A stretch of 64,000 bases of DNA from Leuctra nigra (GCA_934045905.1 OW203765.1:18105409-18169408); one strand, 5' to 3'. Positions 1 to 11,090 are shown, counted from the first letter of the stretch. The notes: generated from the sequence alone by a model not told the origin. Translations and numbers: made by a program.

Positions 1-157
1 CCCCTATAGTCCACCATTGCTACGAGGACTTGGACTTTGTAAGAGACTACGCAAACTAGGTTAGGAAATCCACTCATTCCTCATGTATTCTTCATGAGTT
101 CTTATAGGCAGATCGAAACAAAAGTGCATTGTAGTTTTATTGTGTAAATACACATGA

Positions 158-471
158 GATTCATTCAGGCGCGTAGGAAGGGGGGGGGGAAATCCCCCCC
201 TATGATTCAATTCCCCTCCCTATGTTCTTAAACATTTATGTGTCGAGAAAAAATGTTGCTTAAAAAGTGGTAAAATCGCGTGGAAATGCACCAAATTGAT
301 GTCTAAAATTCAAAAAAATTCCGGGTCTGTGCGCCCCGGACCCGCATTTTGCTGGGGGCCTCCCCCCAGACCCCCCATTGTCTTCGTAGACACTAGTATA
401 TCCGGCTCAAGGTTTTTTGCAATATTATTCCCCCACCTTGCAAATTTAGTTCCTACGCGCCTGGATTCATT
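158..471. mobile_element. hAT-type MITE with 8-bp target duplication
   Basis: The element spans 166-463 (298 bp). It is bounded by inverted termini CAGGCGCGTAGGAA on the left and its reverse complement on the right (450-463). It is flanked by a perfect 8-bp direct repeat GATTCATT at 158-165 and 464-471. CAG-type termini with an 8-bp duplication are the hAT signature. The inside is GC-skewed, with a G run near 180 and C-rich blocks around 330-375, and it encodes no transposase, so the element is non-autonomous. A short ORF over its right half is not credible. Confidence 0.85.
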
Positions 472-837
472 GTTGTAGAATTATTTTGCTTGTTTAATGA
501 TTTAGTTTCTGATTTGAGTGAGTTTACGATGTGCTGTAAAGTTGACCACAAGATCGTCAGCGCTATCTCGTGGGGATTGATGTTATTACTTGCATGACTA
601 GTTGATGTAAATCTGTGATGTTGGTCATCCCTCATCCAGTCCAGACATCAGCTTTTATAGTACCTCAGGAACTTGCTCAAACTCATCAGGTGATGGATCA
701 TTGTTTCGTAGGATGTATATGCTGTCCAAATCATCTAGGATAGGGGCCACTGCAGCATCTTACGTGATGATCTTAGATTTATCCTATGTGTGCCATGATG
801 GCCCATTTCAAGCATACTTTAGACAGAGAGCATTCTT
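472..837. other. non-coding stretch, no feature seen
   Basis: Ordinary AT-rich sequence between a hAT MITE and a SINE. The only ORF on it, on the minus strand, is 60 codons and shows no recognisable composition or motif. Confidence 0.5.
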
Positions 838-1103
838 AATTTTTTTAATTGGGGTTTAACGTCGCACTGTTCTGCAGCGAGGCTAATGGCGACGATTGAT
901 TGGAAGATGTTGGTGAAGAATAGGTATGGATGGTAGGTGGGAAGGAGGCGGTCGTGGCCTATTAGTAGGGTACCTTCCCAACATGTACCTCTCGACTGAG
1001 GGATATCATGAAAAAATCTCAGTCAGGAAGAACGGCCGCAAAAATTGAACCCGGGCCTCCGGAATACAAGTTCAGTGCGTTACCACTCAGACGTACCTGT
1101 TCA
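838..1103 (-). mobile_element. tRNA-derived SINE (minus strand)
   Basis: Reverse-strand copy of the SINE also found at 10209-10497. Read on the minus strand it has a tRNA-like head with a TGAGTGGTAACGC A-box region and a GGTTCAATTTT-type degenerate B box. A body follows with the blocks CTGACTGAG, CTACTAATAGGCCACGACCG and GTGCGACGTTAAACC, then an A-rich tail (the T run at 838-846 on the plus strand). The B box has decayed, so Pol III activity is doubtful. Confidence 0.85.
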
Positions 1104-1698
1104 GTTAATATACTTTATAAAATTACATAAAGATGTTCAATTACAATTCTAGGATGACAACAGTTATAAACGTTTGTTAAAAAGTGATATTTGACTTAGG
1201 ACTTATATAAATACTTCAAGAGATATTTTGGTTTATTTAGTATATTTTGTAATTTTTTATGCAGAAATATTGCTCTGCAGCTCCTGTCATAAACTTATAA
1301 CATACCATTTTTCTTACAAATATGCGCATATTTGTATCGGGCCACAAAGAAATAATTTATAGCAGCACTGTTACTCTTTTTTTGAGATTACGTGCTTCGT
1401 TTTGAGAACTATGTTGGATGTTTTTATTCTAGAGCTCCTGCAGTACCTTTTCGAGTGATTTACAGTAGTGTCAGTTTATGCAAACTAGTTTCGAAAACCC
1501 ACTCTTCAGTATTCTTCGTGGGCGTATATCAAAACTCAATCCAGGTGCAAAAAAGAGATGTACAACTTGCAAATGGGAGTATGAATGATTTATTAAAAAC
1601 TATATTTCAAAATAACAACATATTTGTTGGTAAAACACACTATTTTCACACTCAAATGTGTTAATTTTCATTCCTATGAAACATTCAGTTGATATTTA
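1104..1698. other. non-coding stretch, no feature seen
   Basis: AT-rich intergenic or intronic DNA. A 90-codon plus-strand ORF at 1392-1664 has no recognisable motif and I treat it as chance. Confidence 0.45.
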
Positions 1699-1808
1699 GG
1701 CTGGAAAAAGTATTCCTGTCGAGTGATGTCATATTTATCAACCAACAATGATGTTGCCATGGTTACCATAAAATTTGACATGTTCGACAGGAATACTATT
1801 TTCCCGCC
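1699..1808. mobile_element. 110-bp MITE with ~24-bp inverted termini
   Basis: Left end GGCTGGAAAAAGTATTCC and right end (reverse complement) GGCGGGAAAATAGTATTCC pair over about 24 bp and share the core AGTATTCCTGTCGA. The internal part is only about 60 bp and holds an X-box-like palindrome. No clear target duplication is visible, so the superfamily is undetermined. Confidence 0.65.
1753..1767. promoter_or_regulatory. X-box-like (RFX) palindrome
   Basis: GTTGCCATGGTTACC fits the RFX X-box form: two half-sites of GTNRCC type separated by AT. It lies inside the small MITE at 1699-1808. Function is not shown by sequence alone. Confidence 0.4.
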
Positions 1809-1856
1809 AGAATGGATTTAAATTTCTTATTTATGAACGAAAATGTACACTTTTGA

Positions 1857-1950
1857 ATAATAATAATAATAATAAATATCTTTATTTGTAGAGCGAAGTT
1901 AAGCCAGTGGCTTCTCTTCCACTTAACTCTTGAAAATAGTGTAAATAGTG
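1857..1950 (-). mobile_element. LINE 3' end fragment (minus strand)
   Basis: A run of AAT units at 1858-1877 is followed by AAATATCTTTATTTG. On the minus strand this reads as a 3' UTR ending in an AAATAAAGATATTT segment and an (ATT)n tail, the usual end of CR1/jockey-type LINEs. The intact LINE at 22064-23732 also ends in (ATT)n, but its adjacent sequence differs, so this is probably another family. The length of the fragment is uncertain. Confidence 0.4.
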
Positions 1951-2590
1951 TGTTTTACAAACCTATGAGTAATCTTTTATTTTGAGTAATTGTATTTTAA
2001 CCGCGTTAAAAAAACTTGTACATATTCCCTATTATATTACATTGGTCTCTTGAGATTGCGTTAATTGTTGTTAATTTTGATCCATGAAAGTTAGGAATCC
2101 TTTTCCCTCAATTCTCATGACCTCTTTCACTTCAGAGACTTTCTAAATATTCATGATACAGAGTAAAAACTTACTCAAATAAAATGTCAGCGCCTGAGAA
2201 TTATACAAACTCGTTTCACTCAGTTTTCCAGCAAGATTTCACTAGAAACCGTAACTCAATTTTTTTCCACGAAATGTAAATGTAGAGATTTTCATTAGAA
2301 TAATTTAGTAGGAAACAAAACACGGTGTGCAGAGTGAAGTCGGCAACATGAGAGCTGGGCTCCTCGGAAACTTTGGGTATCGGATAATAGGAAAAGTTGG
2401 CCAGCAGTTTCTGATGAATAGTAATCTCGAGTTTGCAGCGCAGCGAGGCTGACGACGAGGTAACTACAACTGAATACATACAGTGTTGCCAGGTAAACAC
2501 TGAAGAGACAGGATCATAACGTCTTTCGGAACTTCTCTGGCAACTATGTGGAAGTTTCACATCAAGGAGACGATGGTGTATTTACTTACT
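1951..2590. other. non-coding stretch, no feature seen
   Basis: Holds a 114-codon minus-strand ORF (2216-2560) with no recognisable domain, signal peptide or repeat. No splice-site context or paralogue supports it as coding. Confidence 0.4.
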
Positions 2591-2940
2591 GGGGTAACGC
2601 TCTGTGTAACGCGTTGATAAGCGAGCCTATCTAATGCGAAGTAATATAAGTGTGAAAGTTGCTGCCCTTGGAAATATCTCTTAAATTTATTGACAGATCA
2701 GTCTGAAAGTTTTTCAAAAACACAGAAAATGTTGGTATCAATGACCATGCAAAATTTGAAGTTGATCTGTCAAACGTTTCCATTTTTAAGTTTCAACCAG
2801 CTTTTATGACATTAGTGTTTGTGCAAAATTTTAGGTCGATTAGGTTGAATGGTTTGACCTATTGTGCAGTGCTTACAAAAATAATCAAAAAGAAAAACGG
2901 AGAAAGACCCATTAGAATCCCATACAAGTGACGCTGGCGT
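2591..2940 (-). mobile_element. Helitron-like family copy, degenerate
   Basis: Plus-strand sequence begins with the family terminus ACGCTCTGTGTAACGCGTTG followed by the AGCGAGC block. It continues with the internal motifs GTTGGTATCAATGACCATGC, GTTGATCTGTCAAACG and GTGCAAAATTTTAGGTCGAT, and ends in GAGAAAGACCCATTAGAAT and GTGACGCT. These match the order in better copies (35017-35895, 21865-24421). The terminal CTAGG and the final CGCTCGCTCAA are eroded. Strand is given in the family's own orientation, where CCTAG is the 3' end. Confidence 0.75.
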
Positions 2941-4158
2941 AACAACCTACTTTCTTACATTTGACAACAAAAGCCAGAACACAGAATACGTCAAAAAACA
3001 GTCGAGACGGTAGATTTAGTCAGTCGTGATCCAGTTTAATTACAATCGAAATCAAAATGGCGGCAGGTTTAAAGTTGAACTAAAAAAAGCTTGATACATG
3101 CACATTAGAGGATGATTTTGTAAATTCTTTGATTTCAAATCCATATTTTTTGTTTGATTTCGATCATGATTCAGATTTCGATTGCGTTCTTACAACTCAA
3201 TCGAGATTTTGGATCACGATCGAGTTCGATTGAGTTCTGTTCACACACATTCTCGATTACGTTGAGATTTTGGATCATGATCGCATCCTCAGTAAGAACA
3301 GTATTATCATTCAACAGAGAATTATTTCAACATCAAACAGTAACTCATTATTAACAAAATCTTTCTTGAACTTCCTGATTATAGATTTTCTCGCGTTTAA
3401 TAAACATCTCTCGACCTTCTTCCCACCCTGGCTCTGATCGGATGATAATTTAATTGTAGCGTGCCAACTCTTGCCAAATTAATCATGTTGAAAATCATAA
3501 ACACTTCAAGAGACGACGTTCATTTTTCCGTTTCTATTTCCTTTCTCTCGTCTACAGACAGAATCAAAATCATCAAACATTATCTGTTTTATAAAACTAG
3601 GAATTCGTTGATAAACGATCATTCGAAATAAATCAATTTTCCCGTGAAACCGAGAGACTGCTCTTGCTATAAATCAATAGATAAACGAAGTATTAAGTAT
3701 TTTGTGACTAAATTACCTGGTCCGTTACTTCGTTTTACCTATGAGAAAAGAACACACACAAAGAGATATTAGAGTTTCAATAAATGTTGCAAAGGACTTG
3801 AAACAAAACCCAATCATTTTAGGCATCCATCATCATCTGTTTTATAAAGATTAGCTTTTTTCTACTCACAAAAAGTACTTGTAATTTGTAAGTGAACCAC
3901 TATTCTCATAACGAAAAGTAAAGACTTACTGGCCTGAATCAGACTTGAATAACAGGTCCTAGGTAATAGCTTGCAGTCACGTGATCGGCTGCACGCAGAC
4001 ATGAACCCGGCACCTCCACCGTCCGTGCCTACCCTAAGTCTGACGTCATGCAGACGATGACGTCAGAAGTGGAGACGACACGCCACGGTCAAATCTTACC
4101 TCGATATGAGTGTGGGGGGGGGGGTCGTCCGCGTTACACAAGGCAAGGGTTCACTTGA
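2941..4158. other. non-coding stretch with a small GATC-rich repeat
   Basis: At 3190-3290 the block GAGATTTTGGATCA is repeated (about 3202 and 3264) among TCGAT/ATCGA motifs that can fold locally. Two CRE-like TGACGTCA sites lie at about 4041 and 4059, and a GTCACGTGATC E-box at about 3977. No gene is supported. Confidence 0.4.
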
Positions 4159-4592
4159 CTTGAAACCAGGGACTGGAACCCAAATGAATACCGGTTCCGG
4201 TTCCTGAAAAAAATAAAATAACGGTTCCGATTCTGGTTCCGGTTCCATCGGTTCCATAAGGGTTCCGATCGGTTCCATCAAATTCAGACAATTATTCGAT
4301 TTTTTTAAATCGACTTTTAGGAGCGTACATGCTCTGAAATGTCAAACATTCATTTGAATCGGTGATCATTTATTTGAAAAACTGTAAAAAATCATTTCAG
4401 ATTTGAAAGACAATGAAGTAAAAATTCATTGAAATTAAGAACCCTTATGGAACCGTTATGGAACCCAAATAATGTTTAATATTAATGAGGGTTCCGGTTC
4501 CACCTATAAAAATAACATGGGTACCGGTTCCAGTTCCGGTTCCCATAAAAATAACAGTCTTTTCAGTTCCGGTTCCAGTCCCTGCTTGAAAC
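4159..4592. mobile_element. hAT-type MITE made of GGTTCC repeats
   Basis: The element spans 4167-4584 (418 bp) with perfect 14-bp inverted termini CAGGGACTGGAACC and GGTTCCAGTCCCTG. An exact 8-bp direct repeat CTTGAAAC flanks it at 4159-4166 and 4585-4592. Both subterminal regions are arrays of the hexamer GGTTCC or its complement (about 4190-4285 and 4440-4580), around an AT-rich centre. Terminal CAG and the 8-bp duplication indicate a non-autonomous hAT. The 61-codon Glu/Pro-rich minus-strand ORF over it is a by-product of the hexamer array. Confidence 0.9.
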
Positions 4593-6332
4593 TTTAATAG
4601 ATCGTTGATTTCAAGATAATCGAAATAATGAATGAAAGCTTTTTAATAACAAAAAATACCCATGTATTGGTAGTTGCATAATTGCATTGCCCTGGTTGCT
4701 ATGGTAAACGAACGTCAACCTTTTTTATTTTTCTGGAGGATAAGCAATTTTTCAATACTTCATATTTTCAATACAGAAGTGAAAGAAAGATATTAATAGG
4801 GATGACAGTGGTATCAGATAAAATAATGAATTTAATTCAAGAAATATAATGATTATTATTTACTGACACCATATGTCCCCTAGTTAGATTTTGGTCAGCT
4901 GTGATGATGAGAATTACATATTATAGCATTTATTGCTAATTTATTATAATTTTTAACTTGAAATGCAACAGTGAAATACTGGTAAAATATCCGTAAAAAT
5001 CCGTAAAGAACTAAAAGTTATTTTAAATTGATTAAAATGTATCAACATTCATGTATTGCACATTTTTGTGGCATGTGTTTCCTGCTTAAATACATTGCTC
5101 ACTTTTAAACGCGTTACATAGAGCGTTTTCCTTGTGATTATCCAAACCTTGTAACTTTTTCTACCTGCTACTTTTTAATCTTGAAACAGGTGTCAGTTTC
5201 CAAGAAATCATTTACTGGCTGATGTTAAAACTTAAAGGCAATTCAACATCAGAGCAACAGCCAGTATTCTATGTTGCCTGGTCATTAGATAGTCAAAGTT
5301 CGACTAGTGTAACACTTACTTTAGAAATCCTTCAGTCACGCATGGCAAAACTAAATTCGATCGGATCGGTCGGTAAAATCATATTTTATCAAAAAATCGC
5401 TCAGCGCCTAAATCCAATACAGTGGTATTGTGCCGTTGAAACGGGCTTGAATAATGTCGAAGGCTGACACGAATCTAGTAAAGATTCGAAGGTATTCATC
5501 GCAGCGCCCTTAACCCGATTCCCACCCACTCTAATCGTCCGCCATGATTGATTTCACGCGGTGACCCTGAGGGGGGGGGGGGGGATTGTATTGGCTGAAA
5601 GTTCACATGCGGTAAGAAATTTCTTGACTTTTGAAAGAGCGACTGGAAAGTCCATTATACAAAAGCGAACAAAAAATTTGAGAGCTTTTTTCGTCATTTG
5701 TAAAGAGTGTTACTATGTGATTCGATTACGCCACTTTCACTGTTTGTAATTGCTATTTGATAAAGTACTGCCCAGGTCACACCTAACTTCATCCCCTGAT
5801 TGGTTGATACGTGAACGTCCATGAAATACCTACATTCTTCACGCAATCGCTCAATAACTTAAGTTATTGACATTTTAAGCAATTGAAATGTTATCAGAAT
5901 TGATGTATGGTTAAACTAAAAGATATCGCAACATTTTCATTTGGTTTTGATACTCCAGAGTCCTATATTTTCAACTTATAATACACAAAATTGTTAAAAA
6001 TGAAAACATAACACAACTTTTATAACTACACCACAGTTAAATAATTGTCACCAAACAGTTTTAACAAAATTACTATGAATACACGTTTCAAACTCCTTGA
6101 TTCTCCTGAAATTTCAAGTTGTTCTATATACCTGAACCTCAGTGGTAGAAGGCTGAAAGACTATTTCCTCGATTTTGCGTTGCACACTTTTGGAAGGATT
6201 TAATCAAGCTCTAAATTGCAATTTAGCTGATGTCAACAAAATCAGCTATATTGCAGTATTCTCGTACACAATGACTCATATCACCATTAAAAATGAAGGG
6301 TGCAGGGAAAGAACGCTAGATAAAATGAGTTT
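4593..6332. other. non-coding stretch, one Helitron terminus inside
   Basis: AT-rich. A GGTTGCTATGGTAAAC X-box-like site is at 4694-4709, a Helitron-family terminus at 5096-5133 and a G run at 5571-5584. ORFs of 81, 62 and 82 codons show no recognisable features. The CCTCAGTGGTAGAAGG block at about 6138 resembles one end of the dispersed repeat seen at 8072-8322. Confidence 0.4.
5096..5133 (+). mobile_element. Helitron-like family 3' terminus only
   Basis: GCTCACTTTTAAACGCGTTA and ATAGAGCGTTTTCC reproduce the 3' terminal block of the family (GCTCGCTCATCAACGCGTTA followed by CAGAGCGTTTTCCTAG). The internal part of the element is not recognisable next to it. Confidence 0.5.
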
Positions 6333-6520
6333 AAGGTGTAATCTTGCAGTGATTTTCATGAGCTTTCAGAATATACCATCGGTTTCTAAAAAATATTGCC
6401 AAAGTCTTGAAAAACGCTATTGAAATATCGATTTGTATGGAAGATAGATAGAAGTTTCAACATAAAACCTCGTTTATCTCAGTTTCATCCGAATGTGACT
6501 CATAGCGCTCTTTCCCTGTA
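6333..6520 (+). repeat. 188-bp dispersed repeat, copy 1
   Basis: Closely matches 8979-9170 in the same orientation. Shared landmarks are GGTGTAATCTTGCAGTGATT, ATGAGCTTTCAGAATATACC, GTATGGAAGATAGATA and the final TTCATCCGAATGTGACT. The two copies differ by scattered substitutions. Short ORFs overlie it but are not kept open in the second copy. Confidence 0.75.
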
Positions 6521-7146
6521 TGTACCCTTCAAATTGGATGAAGGCAGAATTATTGTTTTTGAGCTCAACTCCAGAATCATTGAAATCTCCAGGTACAGAT
6601 ATATTGTGCCTTCCAGAGAGTATCGAAAGTGTCATTATCAAGTTAGAGAACACTCCCCTGCGAGTGTATAGGAATTAGTTTCCACCGGGCAGTGACAAGA
6701 GCGTGTCTTGTCCATGCCGCGGGGGGGGGGGGGGGGGGGGATCTCGTCTATTGGATTGAGTCTGTGGCTAGCCACCCGTCCCTAGGGACCCTGCCTGTGG
6801 TCAGCAAGACGAGGGACTGCATAATGTGTCCCTGTTTACCCGCCCAGGATGAGATCATATATCAGGGACATCGGGAGATTGATCTCTGAGAAATATTCTC
6901 CCCGGTATTATGGAAGAAGTAATCCTGAAAATCTCTTAGAATAATGAGGGCATGTACATAGGTCGTCTATCACCAGATGTGCCTATATCTATTGGCTAAA
7001 TTACTCTCAGTTTGTGTTTCGAAATGGACGTGAATTCGAGTTAAAATATTAAAAATATATTATTTTTGTCGAAATTCATTTTGACAATAAGGAAGGTAAT
7101 TGGGTTTTGAAATGTGTATCTTTTTAAATCAAAGTTATGAAAAATA
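6521..7146. other. non-coding stretch with a poly-G run
   Basis: An uninterrupted run of about 20 G lies at 6721-6740 and is likely unstable in length. No gene is supported. The ORF across the G run is a low-complexity artefact. Confidence 0.4.
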
Positions 7147-7376
7147 CATCTGTATCACAGAAGTAGAAAGTCCGATGCCCATTCCAATGATTTTTGAGGT
7201 GCGCTCAAAATCCAGTGATTTTGCCTCATTCATTGATTTGTAATCGTAATTGAAAATTATAGAGTTTGATTACGTCATTCCAAAAGAACTTAACAACGAA
7301 CGGTGTATAGGTCTTTTTAACGCAACGTCGATAAAATGAACATCGGGCCTTCTATCTCTGAGGTACAGATGTATAG
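7147..7376. repeat. dispersed ~250-bp repeat family R, copy 1
   Basis: Starts near ATCTGTATCACAGAAGTAGA and ends near CCTTCTATCTCTGAGGTACA, so the ends are imperfect inverted repeats. Internal landmarks are GAGGTGCGCTCAAAATCCAG and GATTACGTCATTCCAAAAG. Related copies lie at 8072, 10895 and 37786. Their non-coding nature and terminal inversions suggest a MITE. Confidence 0.6.
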
Positions 7377-8071
7377 AAGAATCAACCTTAGAAGAAGAAG
7401 CTTAGTCTTGAACCTACTATCTCTGCACTCTTTTCAGTTAATACGACTTAACATCCCACAATGAATTATTGTAAAATGTTGAATATTATGCCAATAAAAA
7501 TATAAGCTGAAATTCATTTTCCTAATAATCACGCAACTGTGGGAATTTCCTTTTTTACTGTGATTTTCCTACCGCCTTGAGCCTGCCGTCGAAACGCCGC
7601 GGCTAAGTTATTCCATTATCAGAACCGCGCTTATCAGCTGATCTGGTCACGTGATTCGACGGTCAAGATAGACAGAGTCGGGCACGCGACCCCAAGCGAA
7701 AACACCATTCAAAATGTCGGAATTCATTTAGAAGTATTTCAACAACTTTACAATTGCAATTCTTTTCTTTGACCTGTGTTTTCATGTGTTGTGATCTGGT
7801 GGATGTTTTGGAATTGGATTTGACTTTGTAGATTTGGACGTTGTTACGAAGTTTCTACCACCTGCAGATTGAGGCGAAATCGATTTGTGGTCAAATTATA
7901 TTAACTGTCAGTACACAAGATTTGCACTAGGAAAGTAGTGAATTTTAATAAAATATTAAATCAATTCATATTTTTAAAAAAATCGTTTGATGGAACTAAA
8001 AAGTTAATGGATAACTCCAATGGATAAATGGATAACAAAAAATGATAGCTCTAAGTATAAAGCCTAGTTCT
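7377..8071. other. non-coding stretch
   Basis: A GC-richer patch at 7570-7700 contains TTATCAGCTGATC and GTCACGTGATT (an E-box also present at about 3977). No ORF of note. It could be regulatory, but nothing shows it. Confidence 0.35.
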
Positions 8072-8322
8072 GTGCCTCAGAGGTGGAAGGACGGATGTCC
8101 ATTTCAATAATTCTTGATGTGAGCTCAAAACCAGTATTTCAGGGTCCCTACAATCATATTTGAAATGGTGTCATGAGTCATTGTGAAGAGAATACTTCAA
8201 TAACTGTATTTGTTGATATCAGTCATAAAGCAATTGATAGCAATTGATTGCATCATTCCAAAAGTGTTCAATGTAAAATCTAGTAACTGGACTTCTGGCC
8301 TTCTACCCCTGAGATACAGGTT
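8072..8322. repeat. dispersed ~250-bp repeat family R, copy 2 (clearest)
   Basis: Left end TGTGCCTCAGAGGTGGAAGG pairs imperfectly with right end CCTTCTACCCCTGAGATACA. Internal blocks GTGAGCTCAAAACCAGTATT, ATGAGTCATTGTGAAGAGAA and GCATCATTCCAAAAGTGTTC are shared with 37786-38055 and, more weakly, with 7147-7376 and 10895-11088. Confidence 0.65.
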
Positions 8323-8978
8323 TATGTTCGACGTTGTGACAATGGCTTAAGATGAGCATTGAGCCTTGTAACGCTAACGTTCTGAAGTTGAAAGCCACAA
8401 GTTATATTTTCTAGTTTATCTACGTTGTTCTATTGTTCTATGTTGTTGCATTGTATAAAACTTTTAAAAGTTTCAACTTTTAAAGTTTTCAATAATGAAA
8501 ACGAGAATGGTTTCAAAACGTGAATGCTTGTTCTGTTACCTACACTTGAACACTTTTATGCACTAGAATTGTTTTGAAGGCCAACTTCTTATCATTTCGA
8601 GTGAAAATGGGGAATGCCTGAAATTATTCGCTAACTTCTGAATTATTGAAGTCTTATCGACCAAATCTATATAACGGATTCCAGCAGAGCTAGGAAGTAG
8701 AGGCAGTAGAGCTTATAATTCCAAGAACTTGAATTACCAGTTAATGTCCAGGACGTACCCATGAGAGAAGGGGGATAAAATACACATAACAAGGCTCCAG
8801 GTCTTCAGGTATTTATACATTCTAATTTCTAATAACAGATTGTAATTTGTAAAAAAAATTCGCTGGAAGCAAAAGCTCCACCAAATTTCTCATAAAACTA
8901 TAAATAACTACAAAAGACAGAGTACATTATGTAGAGGCTTTTTAACTTTCGTGATGCAATATTAATGCCTGAAAAAAA
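8323..8978. other. non-coding stretch, no feature seen
   Basis: AT-rich. No ORF, inverted repeat or recognisable repeat was found beyond chance. Confidence 0.4.
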
Positions 8979-9170
8979 AATAAGGTGTAATCTTGCAGTG
9001 ATTTTTATGAGCTTTCAGAATATACCCTCAGTGTTTAGAAAATATGCTACAAAGTCTTCAAAAATGCAATTATAATATCGATCTGTATGGAAGATAGATA
9101 CAAGTTTGAACATGAAACTTCGTTTATCTCAGTTTCATCCGAATGTGACTTATAGCGTTCTTTCCCTGTA
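8979..9170 (+). repeat. 188-bp dispersed repeat, copy 2
   Basis: Second copy of the repeat at 6333-6520 in the same orientation, about 2.65 kb downstream. Similarity ends abruptly after TTCTTTCCCTGTA in both copies. Confidence 0.75.
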
Positions 9171-9287
9171 TCCTCATATCTCTGTCCTTTACTCGAAAGC
9201 TACGAAGCAGCCACAAATACATGTGTTAAATTGACGCTCAAAGGTGTAAAAGGTAATTCAACTAGACGGAACAAAGGATTGAACCCG

Positions 9288-9319
9288 TTCTTTGTTTGTT
9301 TGTTTGTTTGTTTGTTTGC
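9288..9319. repeat. (TTTG)n microsatellite
   Basis: Seven consecutive TTTG units. The surrounding stretch 9171-9699 holds no other feature I can support. Confidence 0.85.
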
Positions 9320-9699
9320 GTTCCGCAGTCGAGGTGGTCTGTTGATTGGATTAGAACCTTGGGTTAATTAGGATTGCATTGACTCAACAGGGACGAAACG
9401 AATGCTGACACTGTGATATGGGATGGTCACGATCTCATGCGATATTGATTTGTGGAAAGTGTTAGAAGAACGTTTTCATTTGGCGTTGAACTATGAACTA
9501 TCATACTGATACTGTCTGAAAGAATGTGAAACCAACACTTAAAAACGTAGCGTGAGGTACAACTCTTTTAAATCATAACATTAACTTAAGCCCACTTTAT
9601 GTTTCACAATTATAAGTCAGTAAATTTTTCTATTGTTACAAACGTTTAATTTAAATTTTTAGACACAATTCTGAAGTTTGAATTTACCGACCTCATATG

Positions 9700-9818
9700 C
9701 CCTATTCTATAACTTTAAAAATCCCGATTCTGCTGGAATCCGATGCAAGGACATTTGATTAACATTGCATGGAATCGGTTTCCGACAGAAACGGGAATTT
9801 TAAAGTTATAGAATAGGG
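9700..9818. mobile_element. 119-bp foldback MITE
   Basis: Left end CCCTATTCTATAACTTTAAA and right end TTTAAAGTTATAGAATAGGG are exact reverse complements. Pairing continues imperfectly inwards (ATCCCG against CGGGA, CCGATTCTG against CAGAAACGG), so most of the element can fold into one hairpin. It has no coding capacity and no convincing target duplication. Confidence 0.8.
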
Positions 9819-10208
9819 TCCCAGGTGCAAAGTTGTGTGTACTGAGAAAATTTTACCACGAATCGATTTTGCCACCATTTTGGTGATAGATGAGTTTGGT
9901 AGAAGCCCCATTAGCTAGTGACAGATCAATGGACAGCTGACAAGACCATTCTTGCAAACGTGATCTAAATGGAAAATATGAAAATGTGTTCACGAACTAA
10001 GTCAGTGAGTCAAAAGCGCTCGGAGCGCTGTGGCGTGTTGAATCTTGATTCAATGAGGTGCGTTCAGAAATGTTTCACCTTGATGGTTGAGTCCACGCAC
10101 AAGTTTACAGTGTGCACGAGATGTACAAATACCAAATAGTTTCATCCAAGACGCCATGTATTGGCATATCGAGTCAATATAATAGTGTCATTATTGACAC
10201 TATTAAAC
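9819..10208. other. non-coding stretch, no feature seen
   Basis: No supported gene or repeat. A short imperfect doublet of ATTGACACTATT type occurs at 10183-10212, next to the SINE. Confidence 0.35.
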
Positions 10209-10497
10209 ACTATTGAACAGGTTGGGTGAGTGGTTAACGCTCTGAACTTGTATTCCGGAGGCCCGGGTTCGATTCCCGCGGCCGTCCTTCCTGACTGGGG
10301 TTTTTTCATGGTTTTCCCTCAGTCGACAGGCAAATACTGGGAAGGTACCCTACTAATAGGCCACGACCGCCTCCTTCCCACCTTCCATCATTACCTACTC
10401 TTCACCACCATCTCCCAATCGTCATCACAATCATTCATCCGTCGCCATTAGCCTCGCTGTAGAACAGTGCGACGTTAAGCCCCAGACAAAAAAAATT
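10209..10497 (+). mobile_element. tRNA-derived SINE, best copy
   Basis: The tRNA-like head has A box GTGAGTGGTTAACGCTC (about 10225) and B box GGTTCGATTCCC (about 10266), the internal Pol III promoter spaced as in a class I tRNA. The body carries CTGACTGGGG, GGGAAGGTACCCTACTAATA, GGCCACGACCGCCTCCTTCC and GTGCGACGTTAAGC, then an A-rich tail at 10488-10495. Copies are at 838, 14333 and 27866-28197. The 73-codon ORF here comes from the SINE and is not a gene. The body resembles SINEs widespread in arthropods. Confidence 0.9.
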
Positions 10498-10894
10498 ATT
10501 GATATCATCACTTTTTATGATGGTCAGATAAATCTGTATCCAGCAGGGAAATTGAATGTGTGTTTTTAGAGCTTTCAATTTGTCGAAAGTCCACTGAAAA
10601 GTTAAGGAAATCTTCGCAAAACACTTTCATCTCTCTCAAATGTCGTCTTTTCCCTGAAGCTATATTTTGGGATAATAATTCCTACATTTCGTAAAATCTT
10701 TGTAAAACCTAGAAAAAATGCATTAAATCTTTAGCCAATCTAAAAATATTAATCCGATTTTCTACTATATTACCATATTTTTATACTTATCATTAAAACA
10801 ATATTTGTGCCCCAAACAAGACACAAAATCACAGTTGTATCAAGATGAGCAAAAATATTTTAATTGCAAATTAATTTAAATAATAAAAATTATG
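10498..10894. other. non-coding stretch, no feature seen
   Basis: AT-rich, no ORF of note and no repeat recognised. Confidence 0.4.
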
Positions 10895-11088
10895 GCTACT
10901 TCAGGTGAGTTCAAAAAATATTAATTCTACCTTGAACCAATCATATATTATATAATTGTGACACGTCAGTCATTTTGTAAGAAAAATACTTTATCGTAAC
11001 TATTGTTGTTGACTTCAGTCAAATTGCAATTGATCGATCTTGATTATATGACTCAAAAAGTGAATAACGCAAAATCGATGATTTAGAC
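10895..11088. repeat. dispersed repeat family R, degenerate copy
   Basis: Follows the order of family R: CTTCAGGTGAGTTCAAAAAA, then TGACACGTCAGTCATTTTGT, GACTTCAGTCAAATTGCAAT and ATGACTCAAAAAGTGAATAA. The right terminus is missing or interrupted by the MITE starting at 11091. Confidence 0.45.
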
Positions 11089-11090
11089 AT

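Noticed and set aside
10215..10285. tRNA gene
   Set aside because: A and B boxes are present, but the sequence continues into a SINE body and A-rich tail shared with three other loci, and the acceptor stem is not formed.
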